64,000 nt of DNA, taken from Thysanoteuthis rhombus (lineage: Eukaryota > Mollusca > Cephalopoda > Oegopsida > Thysanoteuthidae). The stretch is from assembly GCA_963457665.1 (NCBI GenBank), contig OY735212.1, forward strand, positions 9,431,683 to 9,495,682, given 5' to 3'. The notes under the pieces were generated by a model that had not been told where the DNA came from, made no database searches, and saw nothing but the letters and a program-made list of their open reading frames with translations. The translations under genes were made by a program, and so were the position numbers. Of the stretch, positions 1-12,215 are shown one piece after another (the first letter of the stretch is position 1; the number at the start of each line of letters is the position of its first letter).

Positions 1-2470
1 CTGGGTTTTCCAGTATTGTGTTCAGGAGTGTTTCCTCGCTGTTTCGTCTTCTCTTACTTATGGTATAAACTAAAGAAAATATCTATCTATCTTTTATTGA
101 GTTACTGATAATTTTCTTTGAAGGATTTTTCTTCCGTACGTTGGCCAACCGTGTTTGAAATAAGTGCATATTTCATTCAATAATTAAAACATTTTTTTCC
201 GCCCAGAAACAATGCGTTTGCTTTCTCAGATATCACAGTTTTTGGTGGATAAATAAAGAAAAGGATACAATAAAAACGATTATATGTCAAAAAAGAGTTG
301 AGGAAAAAGGGAAAGATATGAGATTGGACGCTGAATGATATAGAAATAAGCTCCAGATTAAAAGTGGTGCGGGGCCTGTAGCATATGTTATAAAGGGGTT
401 CTATTTTTAGAAGAAACGAACTCATGAATATTACGAGACATAATCTTTTTACTTGGAGATTAAAATAGTCAGATTTTTCACGGTTCTTTTTTACATCTTT
501 CTTTCGATAAGCAATCTTGTATATCTCCTTTTGTCGTATCTTTCTTTCTCTTTTTTTTTCTTTTAACTCTGTCAACGAAATTGAAAAGAGGTATATGTTT
601 TCGATCGCCTCCGTCCGTTCGTCTTTTCATTAATTTGCTCATTCGTCTGTCCACACGATATTTTCCAAAGTCCACGGATATCTTTGATAAAATTACGTCA
701 AAGGATGTGCGATGGGTTAAAAAAAAGGTGATACAATCTGTGGATGGATCCATAATTTTTCCATTAATTATACATATTTATACGCTGACATTTTCTGGTA
801 AGGTACAAAATAGGTTACGGGATAAATGATTACATTTTCAAGCGGAAAAGTTCACAATTATCTCACTTACATCGTTGTTATACGTCCGACCCACATAAGA
901 GAGCCAAATATCATGTTTGTCTGTACAATGTCTCCAAAAGTTCTCTGTGGATTTCAATGATGTTGTGAGTAAAAGCAGACAACGTGGACTTTGGAAGGAA
1001 TATTTAGATTTTGTGGTGAACCTATGCACAATTATAACCCCTAACAATGGTATTGGCAGAGGTATGAGCTCTTTAGGTAGAGGTATGAGCTCTCCTGGAG
1101 CTTTATAATCTTTAAAAGAGATTTAAGAAAAGATGATCAAAACTGAAAATGACAAAATAGAGAGAAAAGACAAAAGTAAAAAATGAAAGAAGTAAACGAA
1201 GAAAAATGAAACAATGCTGGAAAAAAGAAAAACTTTCATTAACCCAACACCATTGGGACTAAAGGAGTGCTGAGTCAAGGAAAAAAGCCGAATTACAAAA
1301 AGAATTACCTCTAAGTAATAGCAAACTACCTCATCATAACTTTCGAATATCATGTGCGTCAATACAAGTTAGATAGTAAAGGGAGAGAATCGTTAAATGA
1401 GAAGCGCGTGAAAATTTAAGGAAGTGACGTACTGTGCAAACACAGATAAACCATATCTTCAATCGATCATAAACGATGTGTCAGCTTCAGAACACACGAT
1501 ACACTCTCCTAATTTACTGGAGCCATAAGTTGGGTTAGATAAGAGAAAGTGGTATTATTAATTGCAAGAAAACAATGTACAACCATGTGGCTGTGTTTAT
1601 AAGAGCACGTTGAACAGGAAAAGATCTACTTCTACCAAAACAAGCAAGTTGGTTACTCAGGAAAATTCAGAGTCAGTGCTGGATCGGTAGTTTTACCGTA
1701 ATAGAAATAGCCGGATCAGTGAAGTTCGAATGCCCGTAGCTGGGTTAGTGAACTATTGTAGCCGAACCTCTGCTGTAGATAGATTTGATTTTCGAGTTTA
1801 AACCATACCCTGACATACGCAATGAGAGCTCTATAAAACTCCTTTGTGTGAGATACACTTTTGATGTTCTGGTTTGAGCTGAAGAATGAATCTATTATAT
1901 GCAGTATCCGTTGATCAACGACCGAATGATTTGTAATTGAGAAGTATTGACCTTACCCTCTTTAACACGAAAGGGAAAGGAGAACCATTACTGTTTCTTT
2001 CTGTTTTTAATCGCTGCTATCAACAACAAACCACATTAAACACGGTTGCTTGGTTTAGGTTATTCATGTATTCTGGCATCAATATCTACATTTCTATGTA
2101 TCTGTATTCCAACTAGCCGTAAACATTCATAGTGGGAATTTCCATGCACAATTGGGGGGGTTCTTTTTTTTAATACCCTGCATAAATACGGTTTTAGTGA
2201 GTGTGTGTGTGTGTTTGGGGTCATTTAACAAATAAAGTTTATAGTAAATTTATCCTTTAGTTTGTGTCCGACGGCTTTCATACTTTTTCTTCCTTTTAAA
2301 CTTGTAGTCTTTTAGCGATAACTTCCCAAGAAAAGTAACTTATTCCTTGGTCACCCTTCTTTTCAAATTTTCAATGGAACTCCATACCAACACAGCTTGC
2401 TGTCAGAAGACATTCTCCATGTAAATGTGGATGTGCTAACTTACAAGTGATAAAAAATATTGATTTTGAT

Positions 2471-2473
<3 letters not shown>
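1..2473. other. AT-rich DNA, no recognised gene or transposon
   Basis: I see no coding signal here. Short reading frames on both strands are AT-rich and low in complexity and look like chance. The only local structure noted is an 18-bp direct duplication around 1055-1099, where GGTATGAGCTCT recurs. A short (GT)n run lies near 2200-2214. Confidence 0.6.

Positions 2474-2539
<66 letters not shown>
2474..2539. repeat. (TA)n microsatellite
   Basis: Uninterrupted alternating T/A for about 66 bp. It directly abuts the 5' side of the hammerhead-bearing repeat. The related repeat near 29170-29280 (opposite strand) also abuts a (TA)n array on the equivalent side. Confidence 0.95.
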
Positions 2540-2542
<3 letters not shown>

Positions 2543-2740
2543 CAATGCTCTTCCATAGGAAAAGAGCGCTCTGGTGGATGAGGAGTTTCAGCGTAAATGA
2601 ATCTATCGCTTAAATTCAGCCTTACTGACCACCAAGTTCAGTAGTCCAGAGGTGGGATATCGGCCTCCGGGTAAAAGTCTATAGCCACACTGAAGAGATG
2701 TAATACATCGAAACAGCTGTCTGTGGATGACACAATAAAT
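2540..2740 (+). mobile_element. dispersed repeat carrying a hammerhead ribozyme (possible Penelope-like or retrozyme-type unit)
   Basis: A non-coding repeat between a (TA)n array and the (AAT)n start of the R2-like LINE. Its middle (about 2611-2672) is shared with a second copy on the minus strand near 29171-29280: AAATTCAGCCTTACTGACC, then GGATATCGG and CTCCGG blocks are recognisable in both. The 3' end contains a complete hammerhead ribozyme. Hammerheads of this minimal type I form are known from Penelope-like elements and small non-autonomous retroelements of animals. No protein is encoded, so the parent family is inferred, not shown. Confidence 0.6.
2685..2726 (+). ncRNA. type I hammerhead ribozyme, all core nucleotides present
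   Basis: Self-cleaving RNA motif read directly from the sequence. Stem I is CCACA (2685-2689) with TGTGG (2722-2726), five perfect pairs. The first core strand is CTGAAGA (2690-2696), matching CUGANGA. Stem II is GATGT (2697-2701) with ACATC (2705-2709), five perfect pairs around an AAT loop. The second core strand is GAAA (2710-2713). Stem III is minimal: A2713 with T2720 and C2714 with G2719 around an AGCT loop. The cleavage triplet GTC ends at 2721, so cleavage is predicted between 2721 and 2722. A very short stem III is typical of hammerheads in animal retroelements, where dimeric action has been proposed. All catalytic positions fit the consensus; activity itself is predicted. Confidence 0.9.
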
Positions 2741-2751
2741 AATAATAATAA

Positions 2752-5055
2752 TTATAATGCCAAAAACTATTGGAATAGCATATGGGGGCACCCAAAAAGA
2801 CACAACGTAACACCGCAATGGTTAGGAAACATGAGAAAAGAACTAGAAGATATAGACAAGGGGGAACCAATAGTACTGAATGAAAACACATTGAAACATA
2901 TTCTTAGGAAAGTAGCCAACTGGAAAGCACCGGGGCCCGACGGGATCCATGGGTATTGGTTCAAAAAATTCACCACGTTACACGGCAGACTCACTCACCT
3001 ACTCCAAAATTGTCTAAATGAAGGCAAAGCACCAGAATGGATGACTAAAGGCAGAACCACCCTCATCCAAAAAGACCCGGGAAAGGGGAACATAGCAAGC
3101 AACTATAGACCAATCACTTACCTACCACTTATGTGGAAAATCCTGACCGGACAAATAGCAGAGAGAATATACATGTCAATGGATAGAAGGGGACTACTAC
3201 CAGAAGAACAGAAAGGGTGTAGGATAGGAACCAAAGGGGCAAACGATTTACTCTACATAGACCAGATGATCTTAAAAGAAGTAAGGAAAAGGAGAAAGAA
3301 TATTGCAATGGGATGGATAGGATTACAAAAAGGCATACGATATGATTCCACATAGCTGGATACTCGAATGCCTTAGAATGTTCAAAATTAGCGAACCGGT
3401 GGTTAAATTCATTGGTAATTCAATGGAAGACTGGAAAGTAGATTTGACAGCCGCAGGGGACAAACTAGCCGAGGTAGGGATAAAAAGGGGAATCTTCCAA
3501 GGAGACTCGTTGTCCCCACTATTATTTGTTCTAACAATGATACCGCTTAACAGAATCCTGAAAAACAGCAAAGGATACCACTTCTCTAAAACAAAAGGAA
3601 AGGTCAACCACTTAATGTACATGGACGATATTAAATTGTTTGCAAAAAACAGGGGAGAGCTTGAGACTCTGTTCAACGAAGTAAGGGAATATAGTGAGGA
3701 CATAGGAATGGAGTTTGGGATAGAAAAATGTGCAATCATGGTGATGCACAAGGGAAGGCTTTCAAAGACTGAGGGAATTGAACTTCCGGACAACAACAAG
3801 ATTAGGGCATTGACTGCACAAGACCGATACAAGTACCTAGGTGTCCTTGAATGTGACACGATAAAACGGGAAGAGATGAAGGAGAAAATTAAGAGAGAAT
3901 ACCTCAGAAGGATAAGGAAAATATTAGAAACCAAATTAAATAGCAGAAATCTAATAAAAGGAATGAACACCTGGGCTGTGTCAGTAGTTAGGTATACAGG
4001 ACCATTCCTAGGATGGACAAAGGAAGAGCTCCAATCAATGGATAGGCGAACAAGGAAACTTATGACGATGCATAAAGCATTACACCCTAGGGATGATACG
4101 GATAGACTATACGTTAAGAGAAAAGAAGGTGGTAGGGGGCTCATCAGCATAGAAGATTGTGTCCAGAGAGCTAAAGTAGTCCTAGATAGATATGTGCAAA
4201 CAAATAGTGAAGAAATCATAAAGAGCGCGAGGGATAGTGCAACAAACAATAAAGTAGAAAACAATGGAACAGTACAGCAAACTAGAAAAGAAAAGTGGGA
4301 AGGGAAAAAATTGTACGGCGAGTTTAAAAGACAGATAAAAGATATAGCAGACGAGAAATCATGGACATGGTTACGAAAGGGAAACCTTAAGAGAGAAACA
4401 GAATCGCTCATCATGGCAGCCTAAAACAAAAGCATAAGGACAAACTACATAAAAGCAAAAATCGACAGAACACAGGCAAACAGCAAATGCCGCATGTGCG
4501 GTGAAAGAGATGAGACAGTAAACCACATAACTAGTGAATGTAGTCAGCTCGCCCAGAAGGAGTATAAGCATAGACACGATAGAGTAGCAACGATGATACA
4601 CTTGGAACTAAGTAAACAAATGGGATTCAACCATGGGGAAAAGTGGTATCAGCACAAGCCAGAGGCAGTTTTGGAGAATGACAACCACAAACTACTGTGG
4701 GACTTTGACATCCAAACTGACCACCTCATCCAGGCAAAAAGGCTGGACTTAGTAATAGTAGACAAAAAAAAAGAAGGCCTGCCAAATAGTAGACGTTGCT
4801 GTGCCTGCAGACCATAGAGTAAAAAAGAAGGAGGGTGAAAAAAGGGAAAAATACCAGGACCTAGCAAGGGAGTTAAGGAAAATGTGGAACATGAAAACCA
4901 GGGTAGTACCGGTCATAGTGGGAGCACTAGGAACTGTCCCCCAAACGCTGAGGGAGAGACTGGAGGAGATCGGGATTAGGGGGAGGATAGAGACCGTACA
5001 GACCACAGCACTACTGAGAACTGCACGGACACTGAGGAAGGTGCTAGAGATATAA
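2752..5055 (+). pseudogene. R2-like LINE polyprotein: reverse transcriptase, CCHC, restriction-like endonuclease (disrupted)
   Basis: Would copy element RNA at a nicked genomic target (target-primed reverse transcription). Visible RT motifs: WKAPGPDG near 2921, SNYRPI near 3100, a frameshifted KKAYD motif near 3321-3341, FQGDSLSPLLF near 3500, and the active site YMDD at 3618-3629 (many LINEs have YADD). A thumb region with LYVKRKEGGRGLI follows at about 4108-4145. A zinc knuckle of form C-X2-C-X8-H-X4-C starts at 4488. The endonuclease block follows, with DLVIV near 4746 and then VPADHR and KYQDLARE after 4801. Three lesions are visible: one extra base at about 3320, shifting frame just before the KKAYD motif; a TAA at 4422-4424 where CAA is expected; and one extra base in the A-run at 4764-4772, against copy 2. 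Its endonuclease has LD where copy 2 keeps PD. The start is missing through 5' truncation. Confidence 0.85.
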
Positions 5056-5099
5056 GTACTGCAACGAATAGTAGCTCTGTCATGATATGCGAAAGAGGG

Positions 5100-5291
5100 A
5101 GAAGACGTTAGCTGAGGACCTGAGGAGACTTATTGTCACTCAGCCTTCAGCGATAACCACTGGGCAACCAGTGTGAAACTGTAAATCGTAGAATTACTGC
5201 GACCTATGAGTACTAGGAGAGGAGGGCTGGAGACTTGAGGAGACTTGCTGTCACTCAAACTCGAGCGGTTACCACCAGGCAACTGGTGTGA
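5100..5291 (+). other. duplicated, structured 3' UTR of the R2-like LINE
   Basis: Two imperfect tandem blocks share GAGGAGACTT, TGTCACTCA and a terminal hairpin. Hairpin A is 5158-5173: CACTGG, loop GCAA, CCAGTG. Hairpin B is 5273-5288: CACCAG, loop GCAA, CTGGTG. Both stems have six perfect pairs, and the two differences between A and B are compensatory in both arms. The GCAA loop is a GNRA tetraloop. In copy 2 the corresponding hairpins lie at 19408-19423 (one change, to a wobble pair) and 19523-19538 (identical). In R2-type elements the reverse transcriptase recognises 3' UTR structure, so this is a plausible recognition element; the role here is inference. Confidence 0.75.
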
Positions 5292-5295
5292 GATT

Positions 5296-5644
<349 letters not shown>

Positions 5645-5804
5645 GTCGGGCGCAGAAATGTTCGGGAATCCCTGCTATTGACTAAAGGCCAATATGTATA
5701 GCTTTTTCTCTAAGAATCATCACCATAGTCATCACATCTTTTTCAATTTTCTCCCCCTTTCTCCCCAAGTCTTCACTTTTTTTTAGCTTATCTGGTATCT
5801 CTAT

Positions 5805-6140
5805 CACTGATTTCTATCACTAACCGATTGACTGACATATCAGAATGTGAGTTACGTCACTTGCCAGTGGTTGCCAATTGAGATTGTTTAGTTTTTTGTT
5901 TTTTTTGTTTTTTTGTCTAAATCAAGAATTTTGGGGATGCGTCTAGATGTCAGATCTTACCATTTAGATTTTTCCACAATTAAAAATAAGGAATATTTCC
6001 ATTTAATTTATACAATTAAAACAAATGATATCATTAATAAATCCAGGAATGCCATAATAAAACGAATGTTGAAGATTAGAGTCACGTTTGATTTATTGAT
6101 ATGTCATATATTTCCTCGATTTGAGATACATATCCATAGA
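5805..6140 (+). repeat. dispersed repeat family B, copy 1
   Basis: Recognised by comparison with 33520-33900 and 55010-55320 (same strand) and 11270-11480 (opposite strand). Shared core: TGACTGACATA, then a GTGTTGCC-like block (here GGTTGCCAA), then a GATGTCAGAT block. This copy is divergent. No coding capacity is seen. The class of element is unknown. Confidence 0.45.
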
Positions 6141-6789
6141 ATGTATATATTTCTGAGTGTTTCATGATGTTTCCTGACTTGACTTCAATGAAAGTTGATA
6201 ATAAAGTTGGCAACACTTCCCTTTGTTTGATCTGTGCATAAGAAAAGGAAGTACACATCTATTGTCTGACTTTGAGGCTTGTCCCTCTCCTTTTACATTT
6301 CCTTTGGCTTGTTCAGGTTCAGCTCTGTCTTTATGGTCTTCAGCGCATGCGTCTTTATTGTCCTTGTCTTCATCCGCCTCTTTAGTAAGAGCTATTGTCT
6401 CATCATAATAACTCCGGTCAAATGATTATTCCCCATCTTCCGTAATCCTTCTGATTTTTCCCTCATTATTTCTCCCTTCTGTGCTCCTCTTATTTGCCTT
6501 TGATCTTAGCTTTTTTCTGTTGCATCTTTTGATCCCAACTAAAGTAACGACCATTTCGTCGTTTTTACATGCGCGTGCGATCAATCAAACTCTATCTTTA
6601 TTATGAAAAAGGCCCCCTGAGAGGGAGTGAAGTAGGTGCATCACTCTTGGACCCATAAGGGCCAAAATGCGCTTGGGAAAGTTAAATGTCAAATCGATCT
6701 TCCTCAATAAAATAGGTTAATACAAAATTTACGGAGAGTTAGTAAAGTGAAATATACTAAAATAGTTATATCAAATGAAAGCAAGTGTA

Positions 6790-6790
<1 letters not shown>
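6140..6790. other. no recognised feature
   Basis: Mixed AT-rich and pyrimidine-rich DNA with no reading frame or repeat that I can assign. Confidence 0.5.
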
Positions 6791-6830
<40 letters not shown>

Positions 6831-6885
6831 GAGAGAGAAAGAAAGAGAAAGAGAGAGAAAGACAGACAGACAGACAGACAGACAA
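6791..6885. repeat. (GT)n-(GA)n-(GACA)n compound microsatellite
   Basis: GT repeat to about 6826, then GA-rich sequence, then a GACA tetranucleotide run to about 6885. Confidence 0.9.
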
Positions 6886-7221
6886 AGGTGTTTGAGAACA
6901 GCTCTGCATTGTCGTATAAATTTCATCTTACAGGCCCTGTAATGAACTATGTGGCTTTTTTCGTTTCTTTGTCAGTAGCCACGAAGTCTTCGACTAAAAT
7001 GTGACGACTATGCTGATAAAAATATCTCCAACACACCATTTGAAACAATAGGCTGTTTTCCTAAAGTGCAAAAACTCACAAGAATTGATAAGACGTAAGC
7101 ATCTATTTGCACTACTTACAATTTTATGAGAGTTGTGAACTATTTAATCGTAAAGCAAGTGAGATGAGAGGGAGAAACCGGTGAAAAAACATCCGTTGAG
7201 TGAGAAATTACCACACCCAAT

Positions 7222-7327
7222 ACACACAAACACACACACACACACACACACGCGCGTGTGTGTGTGTATATATATATAAATGTGTGTGCGTGTGTGTGTG
7301 TGTGAGAGAGAGAGTGATAGAGAGAGT
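7222..7327. repeat. (CA)n-(TG)n-(TA)n-(GA)n compound microsatellite, self-complementary
   Basis: A CA run (to about 7250) is followed by CGCG and a TG run, so the two arms can pair as an inverted repeat. Short TA, TG and GA runs follow. Confidence 0.9.
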
Positions 7328-7503
7328 ACGGATGTGTGTTATAACGAGTCGAAATGTCCTATTTACAGCTAAAACCTTCTTCCATCCAATTGAATCCTCA
7401 AAATCGGAGGGCATTTATTTATTAGCCTTGTGTAAAATAAACATTGAGCACTAATGAATGAAAAAAATGAAAAAAATACAAATTTTTCACGGTATACTTA
7501 TCA

Positions 7504-7504
<1 letters not shown>

Positions 7505-7534
<30 letters not shown>
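7505..7534. repeat. (TA)n-(TG)n microsatellite
   Basis: Short alternating runs of TA then TG, about 30 bp. Confidence 0.85.
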
Positions 7535-7964
7535 AAGGTGTGAGTACGTTTCAATCATCTTATAGAAATTCACATTCGCATATATCTGTGAAAGTTTTAT
7601 ACGAGTCACATCAACTTCAATAGGAACATTCTGATGTGAAAGAAGTGGAAATCCCTTAGTTCCTGTTATGGGAAAGCGTTAGCTTAAGTGTATTAGCAAG
7701 GAAAGGTATTATGTTTGAAAATAAATATTTGCTGTGTGAAAGAAATCCTTTTTTATCATTAAGTTACTGATTTATTGATGCACCTACTTACACTTGATGT
7801 TTGTCTAACCCATGTTATTATGTTGAGAGATTTATTAAACAAATACTTCAAAGCTTCACTCCGATGATTACGTGAATATAGTGACGCAGCAAAATACTAA
7901 TACCACTGAGGAAATCGGTTGAGATGCCAAAATTCCCAGAGTGTATGTAGCGTGTGAATAAATA

Positions 7965-8210
7965 CAGTATTGCCCATAAATGAGTACACCGCTAACACTT
8001 TTTTTTAGGGAAAGTTGATTTTATATTGAACTAATATGGCAGGATTTTTTTTTTTTTAGTGGATAAAAAAACTATCAGAACGGATATTATCAGGTATTAT
8101 TTATGGAAAAAAAAACAAACAAAAAAAAAACGCTACAATATGGAAAGTCTGTGGCAAAAAATGAACATGCTGCAAAATGGTGGGGTTGTACTCATTTAAG
8201 TGCGATACTG
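7965..8210. mobile_element. MITE with Tc1/mariner-like terminal inverted repeats and TA target duplication
   Basis: The left end begins CAGTATTGCCCATAAATGAG and the reverse complement of the right end begins CAGTATCGCACTTAAATGAG. The inverted repeats continue for about 26 bp with a few mismatches, sharing AAATGAGTACA. The 246-bp unit is flanked on both sides by TA (7963-7964 and 8211-8212), the target duplication of Tc1/mariner elements. The interior has A- and T-runs and no transposase, so it is non-autonomous. Confidence 0.8.
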
Positions 8211-9513
8211 TACGCAGCGAATTCAAAAAGCCAATAATTTGAAATCTATCGATATTGAAAATGTATGTAGGATTCCCAGAGGCGTTCCTAAAAAGTACAA
8301 AAATACATTCTGTCAACTGCCTCTATCTGAGAAGAATTTGCTACAGGACACTCGAGGTAAAAGAATATTATGTTCAATCACAATGAGGAGATGCAGAGTG
8401 ACGGAACGGAAAGCAGTTTACAGACTAGGTGAGCTGAATTCAAACTTTACTTGTGAAAGATTGTGTTCATATTGCACAAATGTCTTTGCAAGAGGTATGC
8501 GTCCACCTTTCTTCGTGCTACTGGTAAAATAGCACTCCAAACTCATCGCAAGCGGGCTGGGCATGTGAAACCTATCCAGGACTGAAGCGCTAGCCAGCAT
8601 CAAGATACTACGAACTTTTTAATGACTATTTATGAATGGAAATTTCACAAGGAACATCAAAACTTGAAAGAAGAATATGCTGATTTTAGCACTGGATGTT
8701 GCAATTTCTATGTAAAATAGTCAGATCAATTTCCAGCTCCCAGTCTGAATGCAGTGGAGTGGTAATCAGGCGGCAAGTGCTTGTCTGAGCAATTTAATGG
8801 TCCGAATAGATGAAAGCTTTCATGTGCGTGATCATATCTCTTTCCATCTATTTGACTGTGTTAGTCTACTTTCTTGAGTATTTTTCATCCGTTTAACTAT
8901 CTCAGTTTTCATCCATTTATCTATCTATCAATCTATCTATCTAAGACTTTTGAACTATGGCCTTTGTTGTTGGGTCAGAAGCTGACGTTGTACTCGGTGA
9001 CCTTTTTGTTGCTTCCTGTTTATATCCATTCTTTTTTTTTAAAGTAAACAAAACATTCGTTGTTTATGATTATTATCTACTTCTGTCTGAGCAGGTTTTC
9101 AATTGCAGAACTGTTGCGAAACTAATATAATATCTGTAACAACGTGGAGGATTTCCAGTCGATAAAAGGATTATATCTTATACGTTATCGGTGAACATTC
9201 CGTCTATATCCCAATTTATCAATATATATGTCTATCTCAATCTAATTTTATACTTGTGCTATATATCTCAGTCAAAACAATTTACATATAATACAAGTTG
9301 TTTTCACCAGATAATCACCTCAGATTAGACACGTCGGGCTTCATCACATATTTATTTATTCATTGCTTTCTTATGGGAGACACTAAAAATACAAAAGATA
9401 ATGCTCACCATTAGACGGGTTAGTCAATTTGGTTTTGTTCTTCGTTCGGGTGTACCAACTGGATATTTATGACTGTAAACATATTTTTTCTATATAACCG
9501 AAGATAACATATT

Positions 9514-9515
<2 letters not shown>
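8211..9515. other. no assigned feature; possible very degraded Tc1-like stretch at 8390-8780
   Basis: A plus-strand reading frame at 8200-8532 and the DNA to about 8780 weakly recall Tc1 transposase. For example, a conceptual FPAPSLNAVEW near 8731 resembles the WPAQSPDLNPIE block. The match is too weak and broken to call. A short TATC tract lies at 8915-8942. Confidence 0.3.
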
Positions 9516-9602
<87 letters not shown>

Positions 9603-9635
9603 GTGAAAAAAAGCAATTTGAGAAAAAGTGCAAAT

Positions 9636-9715
<80 letters not shown>

Positions 9716-9722
9716 GTATGTA
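9516..9722. repeat. two (TA)n arrays separated by ~38 bp
   Basis: Arrays at about 9516-9601 and 9640-9703, the second ending in a TATG run. The spacer is unique, purine-rich sequence. Confidence 0.95.
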
Positions 9723-10108
9723 TATTTATATTCATATATATCATTGTTTATTCGTATTTTTGGTGATAATTAAGCCAAGAAATCAATTCATAGAGAAATT
9801 GTCACCAGAACTATGGAAAAACCATAATATATTCGTCTTTATACTCGATTTTTAGGTTTCCTTTCCTTCTTGTCACAATATTGGAAACTTCACATCCCAT
9901 TTATACATATGGACTCATATTAAATACGGCATTGCTCAATTCACATAAATTCACTTTTTGTAGAAAGAAAAAACTTCGATTCATATGAACATTTGACCAT
10001 AGAAAATAGTTCTTTTGTCATGATTTAATAAACATTTAATCTAATTAAATCAGCCTATTTATTCATATTATGTTAAAAAAACCCTAAAGTTTCGCCAATA
10101 CAGCATAC

Positions 10109-11265
<1,157 letters not shown>

Positions 11266-11269
11266 ATTC

Positions 11270-11480
11270 ATCAAAAAAATTACGTATTTTATAACTGTCA
11301 ATTGAATGAGGGTTTTACTTATCCTATAAGATATAGAAATATCTGACATTTGAGCGCAACCAAAACATAGGTTTAATTGAAAATTCCCCAAGATGGCAAA
11401 ACTGAAAAGGTACGCAACTTAGTCGTGTCAGTCAGTGATGAAAACCGATACAAGAGATGGTAGTGCATCTGAAATTATAT
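11270..11480 (-). repeat. dispersed repeat family B, copy 2
   Basis: Reverse complement of family B. Read on the minus strand it gives AGATGCACTA, then CACTGACTGACAC, a TTTTGCCATCTT block, then TTTTGGTTGCGC and a TGTCAGATAT block. The same order is seen at 33520-33900. Confidence 0.65.
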
Positions 11481-11794
11481 CAGCATGATCAGACTTGTAG
11501 CACGATTTTTATTGAAGTCATTTAGCTATATCGAGCCAACTTTTTACATCCCTCGTTAACCGCTTCTCTATTCATAGCGTTGCTGAAGTAATTAACATTC
11601 TGCTGAGGCGAAGCGATCTCAGCGATGATGAAGCGCAGAATGAACGAAGGATTATCTTTCTGACCAAGAAATTGAACTCATCTGTTGGCAAGTCAGCCCC
11701 CGCTACAATATCACCATTCAACGACCCCAGGAAATCAATTAGTCGAATGGAAAAACTTGGTGTCTTTGGTCACTAAATAAAAACAGTCACGTGT

Positions 11795-11965
11795 TGTAGG
11801 CGATCAACTAGAAAAATTGAAAAACAGATGAACAATGAATAAGTTACTTTCTTCAATTTTTGTTAAAAGCCCATATTTAATTAAAAAAAAATCATGAATA
11901 CTTCTTGATACATGCTAAGGGACCAATTTAGCAGAGGTTTACATTATAGACTAAATCCTAAAAAA
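11795..11965 (+). repeat. dispersed repeat family A, partial copy
   Basis: Contains the internal family A blocks: CAACTAGAAAAATTGA, a variant of the ATGAATAAGTTACTT block, and GGGACCAATTTAGCA. The conserved 3' end GGTTGACGGTTTCTAA is missing here. Confidence 0.6.
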
Positions 11966-12117
11966 AACCCAAAAAAAAAACCAACCTGTTTTAAACTTGA
12001 TTAAGGAAAAACAAAAACCAAAAAACACAAACCAACAAAAAACGCTTGTTTTATATAAAAAGGAGAAATTGTCCAAATTGTCAGTGCTCAAACTCCATCA
12101 CTCTGGTCCGTACAAGT

Positions 12118-12148
12118 GACACACACACACATACACATACACACAGAG

Positions 12149-12212
<64 letters not shown>
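12118..12212. repeat. (CA)n-(TA)n microsatellite
   Basis: CA-rich run to about 12152 then (TA)n. It abuts an RTE-like LINE fragment. Confidence 0.95.

Positions 12213-12214
<2 letters not shown>

Positions 12215-12215
<1 letters not shown>

Noticed and set aside
3323-4414. A 363-codon minus-strand frame
   Set aside because: It is the antisense shadow of the R2-like RT; composition is low and no motif is present, while the plus strand carries clear RT motifs.
5115-5135. CTGAGGA and similar strings as hammerhead cores (also near 46258, 48863 and 51669)
   Set aside because: No GAAA strand follows a pairing stem II in any of these.
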